Positions 11,400 through 22,384 of a stretch of 64,000 bases of DNA are shown here, piece by piece. Positions within the stretch are counted from its first letter, which is position 1; each line of letters starts with the position of its first letter. The notes beneath the pieces were generated by a model that was given only the letters and a program-made list of their open reading frames with translations, was not told the origin of the DNA and ran no database searches. Source of the DNA: Sympetrum striolatum. Lineage: Eukaryota > Arthropoda > Insecta > Odonata > Libellulidae. The position numbers and the translations under genes are program-made. The stretch covers positions 310,001-374,000 of the forward strand of contig CANPUZ010000047.1 in the NCBI GenBank assembly GCA_947579665.1, in the 5' to 3' direction.

Positions 11400-12112
11400 G
11401 TGAAACCTACAGGAAAAAGGCGACCTTGAACCTCAGTGTCATGGGTTCGATTCCAGAAGGCCCCAAAATCCCGAATCTCTCATTTAAATGCATTGCTTCG
11501 ATTTTCGAGAATTTCTAAAAAATACTTCCCGGATAGGTAGAGAATTAAAACTCAAGGAGCCGATAAATATGGTCATTATCTATCGAAAACATTAATGACT
11601 ATTACAAAATATTATCCTGGGTTCGATGCTGGGACAAAGCAAAAATCTCCCGTTTAAAATACATTGAGGTAGTTTTTCATTATTTATTTTGGTGCACTTA
11701 TCGAGATAATAGGAAGTTCTTGCTTAGATAGGAGATGTATATTAAGACTAGGTTAAACAAAATATATTATATAAGATTGTTCCTGGGTTCGATGCCAGAG
11801 CACATTAAAATTTCTCACATAAGGAATATAAGGGAAAAGTAGGACGTCGTTTAAATCAGTTGCACCCAATATTTCTGCTAGAATTTTCACACACAGTTAA
11901 TGATGGTAATCTTATATTGTGCTGCTTAGGAAGTATCACCAGGAAGACCCGGGTTCGATGCCGGACGGAGAAATCGCAGGGCATTTTAAGAATATTTTCA
12001 ATCCTTATTTTTCTTTTGAGGACCCTCTCGATATGATGCCGTCATGTAATTTGTGTTATCAATATGCTTGCAGAATGGCAACATTTTACTGGTATATATA
12101 TATATATATAAG
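11400..12112 (+). repeat. B-box module array, inverted relative to 2574-4790
   Basis: GGTTCGA-type motifs at 11447, 11623, 11789 and 11955 (TCGA start) are spaced 176, 166 and 166 bp. The first matches module six of the 2574 unit in reverse complement, and the last matches module one, including its closing TATATATA run at about 12093-12110. This is therefore a diverged and shortened inverted copy. Confidence 0.8.
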
Positions 12113-12429
12113 ATAACGGGCGACATCGATTGTTCCTTTCGATATATCGAACCTTTAATGAATGCGTGGTATTTGGTAAACAATCCACGTGTGCTCGAAC
12201 GATATGCGATACGAGTCTCTTATTTTGGCTTCCATAATTGCCTTCGTAAGGATTCAGTCGTATTCCAAAATGCAAACGTGCGTTTCTAAATTTTCAAATG
12301 GAAATGCTGGATTAAAGAGTCAAAGATGCAGTCTGCAGAGGCATATATTTAAAGGAATGGACAGAAGTCTATTTGGTTCAAGATTTTAGGATAGGATACC
12401 GAATGAGAACGGTAGGAGTTGTATTTGTT
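12113..12429. other. Spacer, nothing recognised
   Basis: Short overlapping open frames on both strands have no recognisable protein content. Confidence 0.3.
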
Positions 12430-12900
12430 TTTGATGCTCTTCCCGGCAAATCAGAGAGTCGAAATGCGAGTGATCGCCGGAAGCCATGCATGTCCAACGA
12501 AAACAATAAAGACACCCTCGAAGATTATCCTTGGTTCGACCAGGGGAAAATGAACGGAAAGTTTGTGAAATTATTTTTTTTGATTCACTCTTGGAAATGA
12601 TAGGAAGTTCTTGCTTTGCTACAAGATGTAAATTACCACTCGGTTTATAATGATAATTAAGATAAGACCATTTTATTCTTGGGTTCGATGCCAGAGCACA
12701 TTATAATTTCTCACATCAGAAATATTAGGGAAAAGTAGGACGTCGTTTGAGTAGCAGTTGCAGCCAATATTTCCGCTTGAATTTTCACACACTGTTGGAG
12801 GTGGTGATCTTTGGTTGTGCTGCATAGTGAGTATCACCAGGAAGACCCGGGTTCGATGCCTGGTGGTAAATATATCTCCCATTTAGAACATATTGGTTGA
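12430..12900 (+). repeat. B-box module array
   Basis: Motifs at 12536 (CCTTGGTTCGACC), 12685 (TGGGTTCGATGCC) and 12853 (CCCGGGTTCGATGCC) are spaced 149 and 168 bp. Flanks around the last two are near-copies of those at 11789 and 11955. Confidence 0.8.
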
Positions 12901-13570
12901 ATTTTCATAATTCTTTTGGAGTCTTTACCTTGAGGACAGACAGTTGACACTTTGCATGCATTCATCTATTATATATTGAACCATTTGCTCGCAGTGTATA
13001 AAACAGCATTTTACTCATATAACGGATACTTGTTGTAATTTGTTGTTTTAGATAATCTAACGTAACGAACCACTCGCATTGTTGCAAACCTACAGTCAAG
13101 GCTGAGTGCCCATACTGGCAACCATTACGCCTCCTTGTTTTCCAGGCATCGCTCCGTAGCCATGGCAACATGCGGTCACCCTCCAAAGAAATTCAGAACT
13201 GTGTATTGATGAGTGTGTTCCTTCAAATTGGAGAATTTGAATAGTGCCCTCCTCAAAATAGGGAAAAGACCATATTCAAATAGAGAAGAAAAGGCCTTGT
13301 TATATCAAATGCATTATGGTGATGCAGAGAAACTGGATCTGGTCATTGGAAATATTCCAGAGAAGTCCGTGTTGCAACCTCGCCACCCGAGGAGCTCCTT
13401 ATCCAGACATACGAGGCGTCGTACGGAGCACAATTTAGCGTATGACCAAAAACTAAGCCTACATTGCTTTTCAGTTTATTTCCCTCGACGTACTCAATGT
13501 CTTAATCAATTCTTATTATGTTTCCCATTTATTCATAAAAGAGTCGTTCACAACAATTAACTCAGTTGTC
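12901..13570. other. Spacer, nothing recognised
   Basis: Mixed-composition DNA. Open frames at 12962-13186 (minus) and 13213-13560 (plus) have no recognisable domain, and I do not call them genes. Confidence 0.3.
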
Positions 13571-13582
13571 AAGGGAACTGAT

Positions 13583-13675
13583 TGATGAGAAAGAAGGAAG
13601 TTTCACACAAGTTTATCGTAATTGCGCGGTGGAAGTTAATGTGTATCATGTGTGAAACTTCCTTCTTTCTCATCA
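13583..13675. repeat. Perfect 26-bp inverted repeat with 41-base loop
   Basis: The arm at 13583-13608 (from TGATGAGAAAGAAGGAAG) is the exact reverse complement of 13650-13675. The loop contains TTGCGCGGTGGAAGT (13622-13636), which is itself inverted at 13889-13903. Confidence 0.9.
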
Positions 13676-13804
13676 CCTTTGCCTTTTCCGGGGCCTTCCG
13701 GAGTCGCTGTGATGGCTGGTACATCTGTGATGTCCATTTGGGGCAATGCCTTTGTCTCCATTCCTCCTCTATCATAGCCCTTGGAAGTGAAGGGGGGAAT
13801 GTGC

Positions 13805-13879
13805 TGCCGTGGTAGCTAGTAGTGGTTAGAGCAACCGACCGGCAATTGGGAGACCCGGGTTCGATCTCCGGCAACGGCA
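13805..13879 (+). other. tRNA-like sequence, probably a SINE head or tRNA pseudogene
   Basis: This 75-base stretch has tRNA layout. The first six bases TGCCGT pair with the last six ACGGCA. An A-box-like TAGTGGTTAGAGCA follows, and the T arm CCGGG-TTCGATC-TCCGG has a full five-pair stem with one G-U. The anticodon arm around GACCGGCAATTGGG is imperfect and lacks a clear U33, so a working tRNA is doubtful. The anticodon-to-T-arm text is shared with 57190-57265 (minus strand), which points to a tRNA-derived SINE family. Confidence 0.55.
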
Positions 13880-13939
13880 AACGTTTCACTTCCACCGCGC
13901 AAGGGACTATTTCTCGTTGTTTGGAATCCTAAATGATAA

Positions 13940-14060
13940 AACACGATATCAATATGATTAATTCACTTAATGATAAATTCACTAATTTTATGATAACTTT
14001 GCTTACTGAATGATTACTTCGCTAAGTTCATGATTGTTTGCTTATTAATGATTACCTCAC
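13940..14060 (+). repeat. CGCTTAG-family minisatellite, degenerate
   Basis: About five diverged monomers of the TGATTACTTCGCTAAGTT type. Confidence 0.7.
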
Positions 14061-14084
14061 TTGTTATGGATATCAATGTGAATC

Positions 14085-14280
14085 TTCCTTCAATTTCCTT
14101 TCTTTTGGTGTTCATTTTGATTTAATAAGACCATTATTTCCGATTTAATTCTTCAAAAGAGAAAATGTCTGCAATCGATCAAAACGAACTTTACGTGCAT
14201 TTCTTATGCGAGAGACGATTCGAGTCGTCCAGAGTCGAACCAAGGATACTCTGGACAAAGTAAATATCGATATGTAATAC
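14085..14280 (-). repeat. D1 dispersed repeat, core and head
   Basis: Core CTTTCTTTTGGTG near 14100, then the head with AGTCGTCCAGAGTCGAACCA near 14224-14243. The tail is missing. Confidence 0.75.
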
Positions 14281-15164
14281 TCCGTTGGACCTTTAAATAA
14301 CTCCCATATAATTCATAAACCTATCTTATGTCGGGAAGTGCATGCAATTAATGTTTTAAATATCTCTCCCATTGTATTTCTCTTAATGGAGTTACTGACA
14401 TCGGACACATAAATACACAACAGTGATTATTATATGAGATTATCGCCTTAGTGGAACTGGATGCTCGTAAACACTAAATTTTGTCGATGTATATTATTTC
14501 AGAAAGAAATACAGAATTATTTCGAATCCAAACCGTTATCAAATGGCCAAATGTCGTATTCAACATCCTATTCTTTTGGAACTCTTTATATATTTCGTAT
14601 TATCACCAATTGAATTCTGCGAATTAAATGAAGTATGCAATTAGTGAAAAAGAGCTTTATAAGCAGGTTTTTTGATATCCTGGATTCCCATGGATACCTA
14701 TTTGGTGAGAAAACGTTCAATTCCATTCGGTAGTAGAGGTGGATTTGTCACGAAATCAATATCTTTAAGTCACGTTTTTTAACAAATTCCTGATTCTCAT
14801 ATTATTTCCCTGAATCTTGTCTTGATTAAATTGGGCGCGCTGTTTTTGGTTCCGGATCTCTCCGATAGATGTCGACTGCGAACACATCTGTTGCCTCAGT
14901 CCAAACATGGCGTAAGATAGTCAGAATCATATTTTCGGCCCATTTTCGTTAGTTTTTATCCGATTTCCATAGAAAATGTATTTTATTGTGAGGATTTGTC
15001 ACTATTTCCGTATGGGTACATGCTATTTCATTGCAGTTTACCAGGTAATATTAAACGATGCTATCATTACGCGTTCTTCATGAACACGTTAAAACATGTC
15101 CGTGAGAAAAGTTTATAATTTGATATTGGCCTATCTTTCCCAAATATTGCGCACAAAAGCACAA
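14281..15164. other. AT-rich spacer
   Basis: No gene or repeat recognised. Confidence 0.3.
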
Positions 15165-15370
15165 CAATCGCCTTGGTCGTCAGGGGGACTGTTTGGTTAC
15201 TACGAAGGAATTGCATGCAATTTTCGTCTCTTTCGCTATAATTCTCGTAACTTGGAATTCAAAAACTATATTCCTTACCAAAATAAGAATCTTTGTTCAA
15301 TTTCCTTTCTTTTGATACTCGTATTCACTTCATAAGACAATTGTTCATAATCCGCATAATTGAGGAAAAC
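15165..15370 (-). repeat. D1 dispersed repeat, tail and core
   Basis: Tail GGTCGTCAGGGGGACTG near 15175 and core TTTCCTTTCTTTTGATAC near 15299. The head is missing or degenerate. Confidence 0.65.
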
Positions 15371-15779
15371 TCTTCGCAATTCAGTGTCCGTAATTGATGG
15401 GACAAAATTGAAAAGTTTATTTAATTCCCCATCTTTCGGTTCTCTTTTCGATTTCGTAGAACCAATTGTTTTCCAATTTAATTCTGCATATTAAACGAAG
15501 TCTGTTAACATTTGATAAAAACTTCTCAAGCAATTCTTAAGTAGAATATTTGCCCAGACCTGGCATCGAACCGAGGATAACCTTTGAAGTTCTCTTTGAT
15601 GTTTTCGTTGCTCGGCCGCTGTAATCAACAACAATACCCTTCTAGAGTACTACAATGTACGGACCATTGTTGGGAGCCGCGGCGTAACTAAGCTCTCGCA
15701 ACAATGCAACTCACGATCGCTTCAATTCCATCGCAGTCATTGCTGACTAATATTTGTTGTGTTGTCTACCCAATATTTC
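15371..15779. other. Spacer with D1-like text and one B-box module
   Basis: A second degenerate D1 core lies near 15415-15490. A minus-strand B-box-like motif (GGCATCGAACCGAGGATAAC) lies at about 15562-15581. Confidence 0.45.
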
Positions 15780-15965
15780 GTCTTAGTTTCATCTTGATGA
15801 GATGAACACCAAAAGAAAGGAAATTGAATAATGATTCTTATTTCGGTCGTGGAATATCGTATTCATGTCAAAATTCTAAGAATTCAGACAAAAAACAAGA
15901 AAATGAGTGTGATTTTTTGGGCATAAACAATTCCCTAACGACGAAGGTGACTGTTATAGGAATAT
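15780..15965 (+). repeat. D1 dispersed repeat, core and tail
   Basis: Core ATGAACACCAAAAGAAAGGA near 15803 and tail CCCTAACGACGAAGGTGA near 15932-15949. Confidence 0.75.
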
Positions 15966-17916
15966 ATAAGGGTAAGATATAAAGAAATGTATTCTTAGTA
16001 CATTTTTTATTATCAGTGTTTACATTAAATTTAACAGATTTCTAAGGCCCAATCCAATATCGTATCGTATTTTAATTAATATAAATTACGTTCGACATTT
16101 TACCAATATACCATTCGTAAGACCACCACAATTACAAAAAAACTTTTTTTCTGCAAATGAAAATATTGAACTAATATTGATTAATCGCGCGATTTGTTCA
16201 AATAATTATTTTATGCACAAAAAAGGTAAATCTCTCTGATTATTGTAAACTTTTAATCACACGAACCTTACATTCATATGTGAAAAAATTAAAAGTCGAG
16301 TAGAATCAAAATATCTGCCGATTAAACGATCAAACGTGCGAAATACGTAATTTTATTGTTGTATCATAACTTATGTTACTATGAAACAATAAAACGTATG
16401 GCTTTAATTAAATTAAAGAATAAATTGGAAAATATATACAACTATTATATACGATAGATTATTTGAATAATAAAATAGAACTACCTAAAATAAGAAGTGC
16501 ATTAAAAATTGCTAGAATAAAAACTTTCTAAAGATTAAACATAAAAATATACATAAAAATACATGAGAGTATATAATAAAATATGTAGCAAAGTATAACA
16601 TAATCTAGTAAAATATTCAGTAATGAAACAACAACAAAACGTGTTCCTAATTATTAAAAAAATCAATGTTCTCTCAAGAATTTACATTAAATATTGAACG
16701 AAATACGTAATTAAATCATTTAATAAAAATCTGCTGTCGCCAACACATGACTTTCTCCGAAGTTATTGTAAACAGAAGTCAATGCCGGTAATACATAAAT
16801 AACTCCAAAACAATGAGTGTTACAGGAAAATGTTTCATACTAAAGTTGTAGTAAAATACATTAACTATAATATTTGTATATACCTACATTGCATTCTGAC
16901 AGAGATATTTAAGAAACAATATTTTGTTCCGGATAAACCGCAACTTCCGGTTAAGCGACATTCATCAAAAAATAATCAACCTTAAGCATTGCTAGGAAAA
17001 TACCAAATATGAAGTTTGGAAATGATAGGATAATTCATTTTTGAGATAGAGCGCCCACAAGTACCACAGACGGACACACACACTGACATGTTCTGGAAGA
17101 TAGCGAAAACGTGCTCTATGGGCCCCAAAACATCTATTTCCGTTGAAATCTTGAGGTCGATTTTTTTTTGCGAATACAATACTTTCTCTACGCATAGGAA
17201 GAAAGCAAAAATTCATATTTTTGTTGACAACATTTAGTTTTAACACCGTCACTTTTGACCGGGAAATTTTAATAGTTTGAGTGATAAACATTGACTTAAA
17301 TACGTTGAATTATTATTGGACAGACACCTTGGAGTGCCGAGTTCAATCCTTATCCCGGGTTGCGACACTTTATTCGTTCCTAAAAAAGAAACAATCGTGA
17401 ATCGAGAGTTATTTTTCTTTTAGGAAAACTTTGCCAAAGAAAGAGAATAAAGTTCTGAAAAGAGAGATATAAAAAGAAGGGGTCATTGAAGAAAGAAAAA
17501 GAGGAATCTCATTCTTAGAGGGGGATTCACCGGTGTTGCAGTTCATTTTTTCCCCTCCCAAGCGCCGCTGGCGGAGGGGAACGGAACCAAAAAAAAGACA
17601 AAAGAAGGGAGAGAAGCGAAGGAATGGGTTTGGAGCAATAAAATGGAATTCAAAAGAGTTCTTTTGGGGGAAACAAGTGAGGGAGGGATTTATTAAGAGG
17701 AGCGATAATGCGGAGGAAAATATACAAAAGAGATGATAAAGTCACGGATAAAGAAATGGAAATATTGAAGTTTAGATATGAACTCCTTTTGCGGTAATAA
17801 TTCGTGAGAATGGATTAGAAAAAGTTCGCGAGCGATATTACTTAGGTTACCAGAGCAACTTATCGCTACGACAACTCAGACCTACGACAACTGAGCGCTT
17901 AGATAACAGATAATAT
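15966..17916. other. Long AT-rich spacer with a purine-rich segment
   Basis: Bases 16000-17000 are AT-rich and featureless. A purine-rich plus-strand stretch (about 17380-17770) contains a 67-codon open frame full of Lys and Arg that reflects composition and is not a recognised protein. Confidence 0.35.
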
Positions 17917-17920
17917 TTAA

Positions 17921-17954
17921 CCTCCTCAGTCCTGATGTAGCATATATGCTACAT
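17921..17954. repeat. Left piggyBac terminal repeat and 20-bp palindrome
   Basis: The 12-bp terminal inverted repeat CCTCCTCAGTCC is followed, two bases later, by the palindrome ATGTAGCATATATGCTACAT. A partial third copy (GTAGCATATACTCTACAT) lies at about 18277-18294. Confidence 0.88.
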
Positions 17955-18122
17955 GCGGTCTTTATTTATTTCTGGCGCTAGCATCGTTTGTAGCGCGAGG
18001 TAGCCGGGTGTATTATCTGCTCTACAGTGCGCGCTTCGTGATTTTGCTTCGTTTTTTGTTTCACGCTGCAATTGACAGGTGTCAGCACTAATTAGAAGAG
18101 ACACGTGTTTTTACATTTCGCC

Positions 18123-20388
18123 ATGGCAACAAGAATGGATGGTAATTATTGTGATTATCTTGTTTTATTAATTGTAATGTGCATATGATTGCTTATAAAA
18201 CATTAATGAACGATGTGCATCTCAATGAAATGTTCAAAACAATAACTAATTAGTACTATATCATGTTGTTAATGAGGTAGCATATACTCTACATTCGGCA
18301 ACCACCTATACTTTTCTACATTTTGGTCATGATATTTTCATAACATATTTCATATTATTAGATATTTTATTAACCGAATTTGTAATTTTTAATGCTGTTT
18401 TTACTCTTGATAATGAAGTTTAACATCAATATTCCTTATAATATTTTGTATTTCGATTGCAATATTTACTTACGTATTAATTATTTAGTAAAATTTAAAT
18501 TAGGTTAAATTTTATGCATAAAATATTTCAGTCTTGACGGAAACGGATATTGTTGAAATGATCGACACTATCGACCCTAATTCATCCGATCTCGAGATAG
18601 ATGTTGGGGATGATGATGAAGAGGACCTTACAGTTCGCCCAATAACTCCAGTGTTCGACGAAAGTTCTTCAGAATCTGAAGACGATTCCATCCCTCTTGC
18701 TGAGATTCAGCGGAGGAGAATGGTTTGGAGACATAAAAACGAGTTAGTTGCTACTATTGTCTGTGAGAGTTATTGATGGAATTTGTTAGATAAGATTAAA
18801 AATATTGATTAGTATCTCTCTAATTTCTAGTTTCCAACCTAATGTTAGTTTCGGACAAGCTTCATCTTCTGCACCTGGATTATCTGGCGTGAAAAAGCCA
18901 TTTGAATATTTTTCTAAGTATATTAAGCCCTGTATTTTTGAAGATATGGCCCATTACACCAATATTAGGTATGTAAAAGAAACTGGGAAGTCAATGGGCG
19001 TAACTGGAGTGGAAATTAGAAAATTCTGGGGAGTAAGTATAGTTGCAGCCCTCCTAGGGTTCCCCAGACTCAGGATGTGCTGGGAAAAAAGAACGAGGTA
19101 TCCATTGATTGCAGACCATGTAAAACGAGATAGGTTTTATCTAATTCGCAATAATTTAAAGTTAGTAGACGATAATGCTGCCACTCCAGCAGAAAAACAA
19201 GACAGCTATTGGAAGGTACGCCCACTTCTGAAGGCTATCAGAGATGCTTGCCTAGAAAACACTCGAACGAAAAATGTATCGATTGACGAACAAATGGTCC
19301 CTTTCCATGGACATGTGAGGATGCGGCAGTATGTAAAAGGGAAGCCTCATGCAGTAGGGCTGAAAAATTTTGTCATGGCCTCACCCTCTGGTCTACCTTT
19401 TGACTTCTTGCTTTACGAGGGAAAGGGAAGAGAAATTGTGGCAGAAAATACTCTAATTCCTGAAAAACTGGATGTCGGAGGTAGAGTTGTGTTAAAACTC
19501 ACAGATTCATTACCAGCTGGGTCATCCGTGTACATAGACCGTTATTTTACTTCTGTGGCTGTTCTTGAACAACTTTTGGAGGACAGGAGTACGCTGGCTA
19601 GTGGCACAATAATGATCAGTCGGTTGCCAAAATCAGTGCAGTTTAAAAGCGATGCTACTATGAGAAGAGAAGGTAGGGGGAGCTATGACCAAGTTGTAAG
19701 GCATGATGATAAGTTGGCTGTGCTAAAATGGTTTGATAACAAACCTATTTACTTGGCGTCCACTGAATACGGTGCCACACCAGTTGAGGAATGTAGACGT
19801 TGGTCTAAGAAGGACCGACAATATGTTCAGGTTCCACGCCCAAACGTAGTAAAAAACTACAATATTAATATGGGAGGTGTGGATCTACTCGATCGAGTTC
19901 TTGGCAAATATGCCATGAGGGGTAGGACAAAGAAGTGGACAATTAGGGTTATTCACCATTTTTTTGACTTCGCAATTGCAGGAGCTTGGCTTGAGTATCG
20001 CCAAAGTGCTCGAGAAGAATGTTGGGCAAAGAAAGACATCCTGACTTATTACCAATTTAGGTTGGATATTGCAGAAAATTTAATTTATTTTGAGGAGGGG
20101 GAGAATCAGGAAGATGAAGATGATGACGGGGAAGATAAAGAAATGGAGGTTGATGATGGAATTCTAAAGTTACATCATCCTAGGATTCCAGCTGTTGTTC
20201 CACCAATTCAGGTCAGGAAGACTGAGGCCATGCATCTGCCAGAGATGATGAGTCAACATCAAAAGAGTAGATCTAGGTGTAGACTGCAAGGATGCAAAGG
20301 GTTTACTTTTGTCCGTTGTATAAAATGCAAAGTTTTCCTGTGTTTCATGGAAAAAAGAAACTGTTTTTTAACATTTCACAAAAAATAA
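18123..20388 (+). CDS. piggyBac transposase, three exons, 595 aa
   Basis: A DDE transposase that cuts and pastes its own element at TTAA sites. Proposed exons are 18123-18141 (ATG in a CCATGG context), 18532-18742 and 18831-20388. Introns 18142-18531 (GTAATT...TTTCAG) and 18743-18830 (GTTAGT...TTCTAG) both keep phase, giving 595 codons and a stop. The N-terminus is acidic and Ser-rich, as usual. Catalytic Asp candidates in the spliced protein are D229 (VSIDEQMVPFHG), D313 (VYIDRYFTS) and D428 (NMGGVDLLD). The C-terminus has the cysteine-rich zinc domain (CRLQGC, RCIKCKVFLCF, KRNCFLTFH). No stop or frameshift is visible. The exon boundaries are my inference from phase and homology. Confidence 0.85.
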
Positions 20389-20442
20389 CAACAAAAAAGG
20401 CGTTATAACTTTTTAAAATTCTTTATATTATAGAAAAGGTTT

Positions 20443-20448
20443 AATAAA
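20443..20448 (+). promoter_or_regulatory. Candidate polyadenylation signal AATAAA
   Basis: AATAAA lies 55 bases past the transposase stop codon, a normal position for 3'-end processing. Confidence 0.5.
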
Positions 20449-20560
20449 TGTTTCATGTAAAGTATTTTGTACCTCTTTGTTATTTTCCTCATAAAAACCT
20501 ACCTATTATCGACGGCAGTAAGATCGTACCTACGCAAATAAATGTCCTGCTTGAGTCCTG

Positions 20561-20709
20561 ATGTAGCATATATGCTACATGCTGTAAAATGTAAATGGGC
20601 TTATTCATAATTTATTTTTGCAATATTTTGCATAATTTAAACCTATAACTACTCAATAATCGAAAAAAAATAAATAAAATTGTTCAATTAATTGTTGGGA
20701 CTGAGGAGG
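20561..20709. repeat. Right piggyBac palindrome and terminal repeat
   Basis: The palindrome is at 20561-20580, again preceded by AGTCCTG, and the terminal repeat GGACTGAGGAGG is at 20698-20709. The palindrome lies 14 bp from the left end but 129 bp from the right end, so the ends are asymmetric. Confidence 0.85.
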
Positions 20710-20754
20710 ATAATAAAAAATTAAATATGTATTCATGTTTGAAAAAATGAAAAT

Positions 20755-21045
20755 TTACGTTTTTAAAAAGAAAAATCAAACTTTAGTAACCCGTTGCGGG
20801 AGACCTAAATATTTTTCAATTCGATTAAAATGTTTTTATATGTGACCATAGTGACGACTTCTTATCGTCTTGAAATTTCGAATTTCTAAAAAACGTTTTT
20901 CCTATTGTAAAATTATCTCATTTATAAAAAAATCAGCCTGAGTATGTTTGTGGCCTTAAAACTCGAAAAACACGTGGTCGATTGACATGAAATATTAGCA
21001 CAAGGTTGCATTCGAATACGAGAGTGTTACTAGGTTAATGGTAGT
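20755..21045. repeat. Dispersed repeat D4, with partners at 26815-26965 and 41255-41365
   Basis: Text such as GTGACGACTTCTTATCG (20850s) recurs at 26910s. TTTGTGGCC followed by the GGTCGATTGAC block (20940-21040) recurs at 41275-41350. Non-coding; class unknown. Confidence 0.6.
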
Positions 21046-21066
21046 TATGCATCTATTATATATATT

Positions 21067-21293
21067 AAAATTAAGATTTTTCGTGATTTTGCAAGAAATT
21101 ACCCGTTTATAAACGGAAACGTTGCTCAGTCAGATAGGCGGGTGTTTTTAAATATCTCAACGGGGGTTGGGTTGGGGGGAGGATTTTTAGATTTCGGCTA
21201 GAAATCCCTCCTCCCAACCCAACCCATCCCCAGGCAACTTTGCCGTGTGTAAACTGGTCATTTCTAGCAAAAATCACGAAAAATCTTAATTTT
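21067..21293. repeat. Imperfect fold-back element
   Basis: The left arm begins AAAATTAAGATTTTTCGTGA (about 21067) and the right arm ends with its near reverse complement (about 21293). The arms meet at GGTTGGGTTGGGGGGAGG and CCTCCTCCCAACCCAACCC around 21165-21230. Arms of roughly 100 bp leave a short loop. This is typical of fold-back or MITE-type non-autonomous elements. Confidence 0.75.
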
Positions 21294-21831
21294 CATCGTA
21301 GAACGTCGATCAAAAGACGCTTGTATATCTCTTTGGACTAGTGAGACGACAAAAATAATAAATTGTTGCTCATTTGAATTGTAAATAACTTTTTAAGTCG
21401 CATTTCATGCGGTCAGTTTTTTTTATGCCCCCCCCCCACTAATAGGAAGGTCGAGCTCCCGAGCTGCGAAGGTGAGCTAAGGTTCCTGATTAGGATGGAG
21501 ACCCTCGGAATTTCTACCTTGAATAAAGTAACGGTAAACACCCTGCTTAGCTACTATTAACCTGTTACTAACAAATAGGAAACTGAGTTAACTAAGAAAT
21601 GTTGAAAAGTTTTCGAGTACTTCTGTCTACATTCGCTCTCGTGGTAAGTTAATGATTCAATCTGCAGCAGCGGAAAAAATATCACTTAGAGAAAAAAGGA
21701 TTTCACTTATTACGGTGTGATAACAATTCGTATTAATTGTGTACTAAGCTGGTAATAAATTCACAAAGTCCAGGGGACCATAGCTAATACTTGGACAGTA
21801 GAGAATGCGTGTATGAGACCCTATATATTAC
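21294..21831. other. Spacer with a C-run
   Basis: Contains a C-rich homopolymer near 21428-21437. Nothing coding recognised. Confidence 0.3.
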
Positions 21832-22378
21832 TAGCTGAATTGATTCTCATAATGGGAGATATGGAAGTAGATTGAATTCAATTTATTGGTCGTGCAGTTA
21901 CTAAAATACCATTTAATTATAAAAAAACTTAAATCCCATTCTATTCCATGCAGGATTCAACAATGGGATCGGTCGTCAGGGGAATAAGTTGCATAAAACC
22001 TCGATTTTCACGATATTTTCGTATATTTCACCGATATTCTCGCGAATTTGAATCAAAAATAAGATTCCTTGAATGAAATAAAAATCTTCGTTCTATTTTC
22101 TTTCTTTTGGTGTATGTCTCGTTAAAGTGCGACTATTTCTTCCAATTTCATTTTGAGAAAGAAATAAACCCTGCATGCGATGAATACGAGTTTTATGTGT
22201 ATTCTTTATGGAAAACTATCTTAGCGATCTGGGTTCAAACCCCGTATAGAAAAGGTGACAGTGATTCCTTCCAGGTCGCAGAATACACGTATGTAAAGTT
22301 TGAAGCAAATCGGACGAACGGTGTGGCCTCCAATCAAAGAGACAAACACACCCACTGAATTTCCATTTTATATATATA
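21832..22378 (-). repeat. D1 dispersed repeat, full-length copy
   Basis: A complete D1 in reversed text: terminal block TAGCTGAATTGATTC near 21831, tail GGTCGTCAGGGG near 21971, core TTTCTTTCTTTTGGTG near 22098, GGGTTCAAACCCCG near 22229, and the end block TGTGGCCTCCAATC near 22321. It runs into TATATATA at 22370-22378, so a TA run lies at this end. Confidence 0.75.
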
Positions 22379-22384
22379 GTTCTA

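Larger units (their letters stand above)
17917..20713 (+). mobile_element. piggyBac transposon, apparently complete
   Basis: The element runs 17921-20709 (2,789 bp). Terminal inverted repeats are CCTCCTCAGTCC (17921-17932) and GGACTGAGGAGG (20698-20709), a perfect 12-bp match. The left flank is TTAA (17917-17920), the target of the family; the right flank is ATAA (20710-20713), one mismatch from it. A 20-bp perfect palindrome, ATGTAGCATATATGCTACAT, lies near each end (17935-17954 and 20561-20580). It encloses one three-exon transposase gene with intact coding frame. Confidence 0.88.

Noticed and set aside
13805..13879. Functional tRNA gene
   Set aside because: The T arm and acceptor pairing are good, but the anticodon arm is imperfect and lacks U33. 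It is better explained as a SINE head or pseudogene.
17533..17736. Basic 67-aa frame in purine-rich DNA
   Set aside because: Its Lys and Arg content is explained by base composition, and no homology is recognised.
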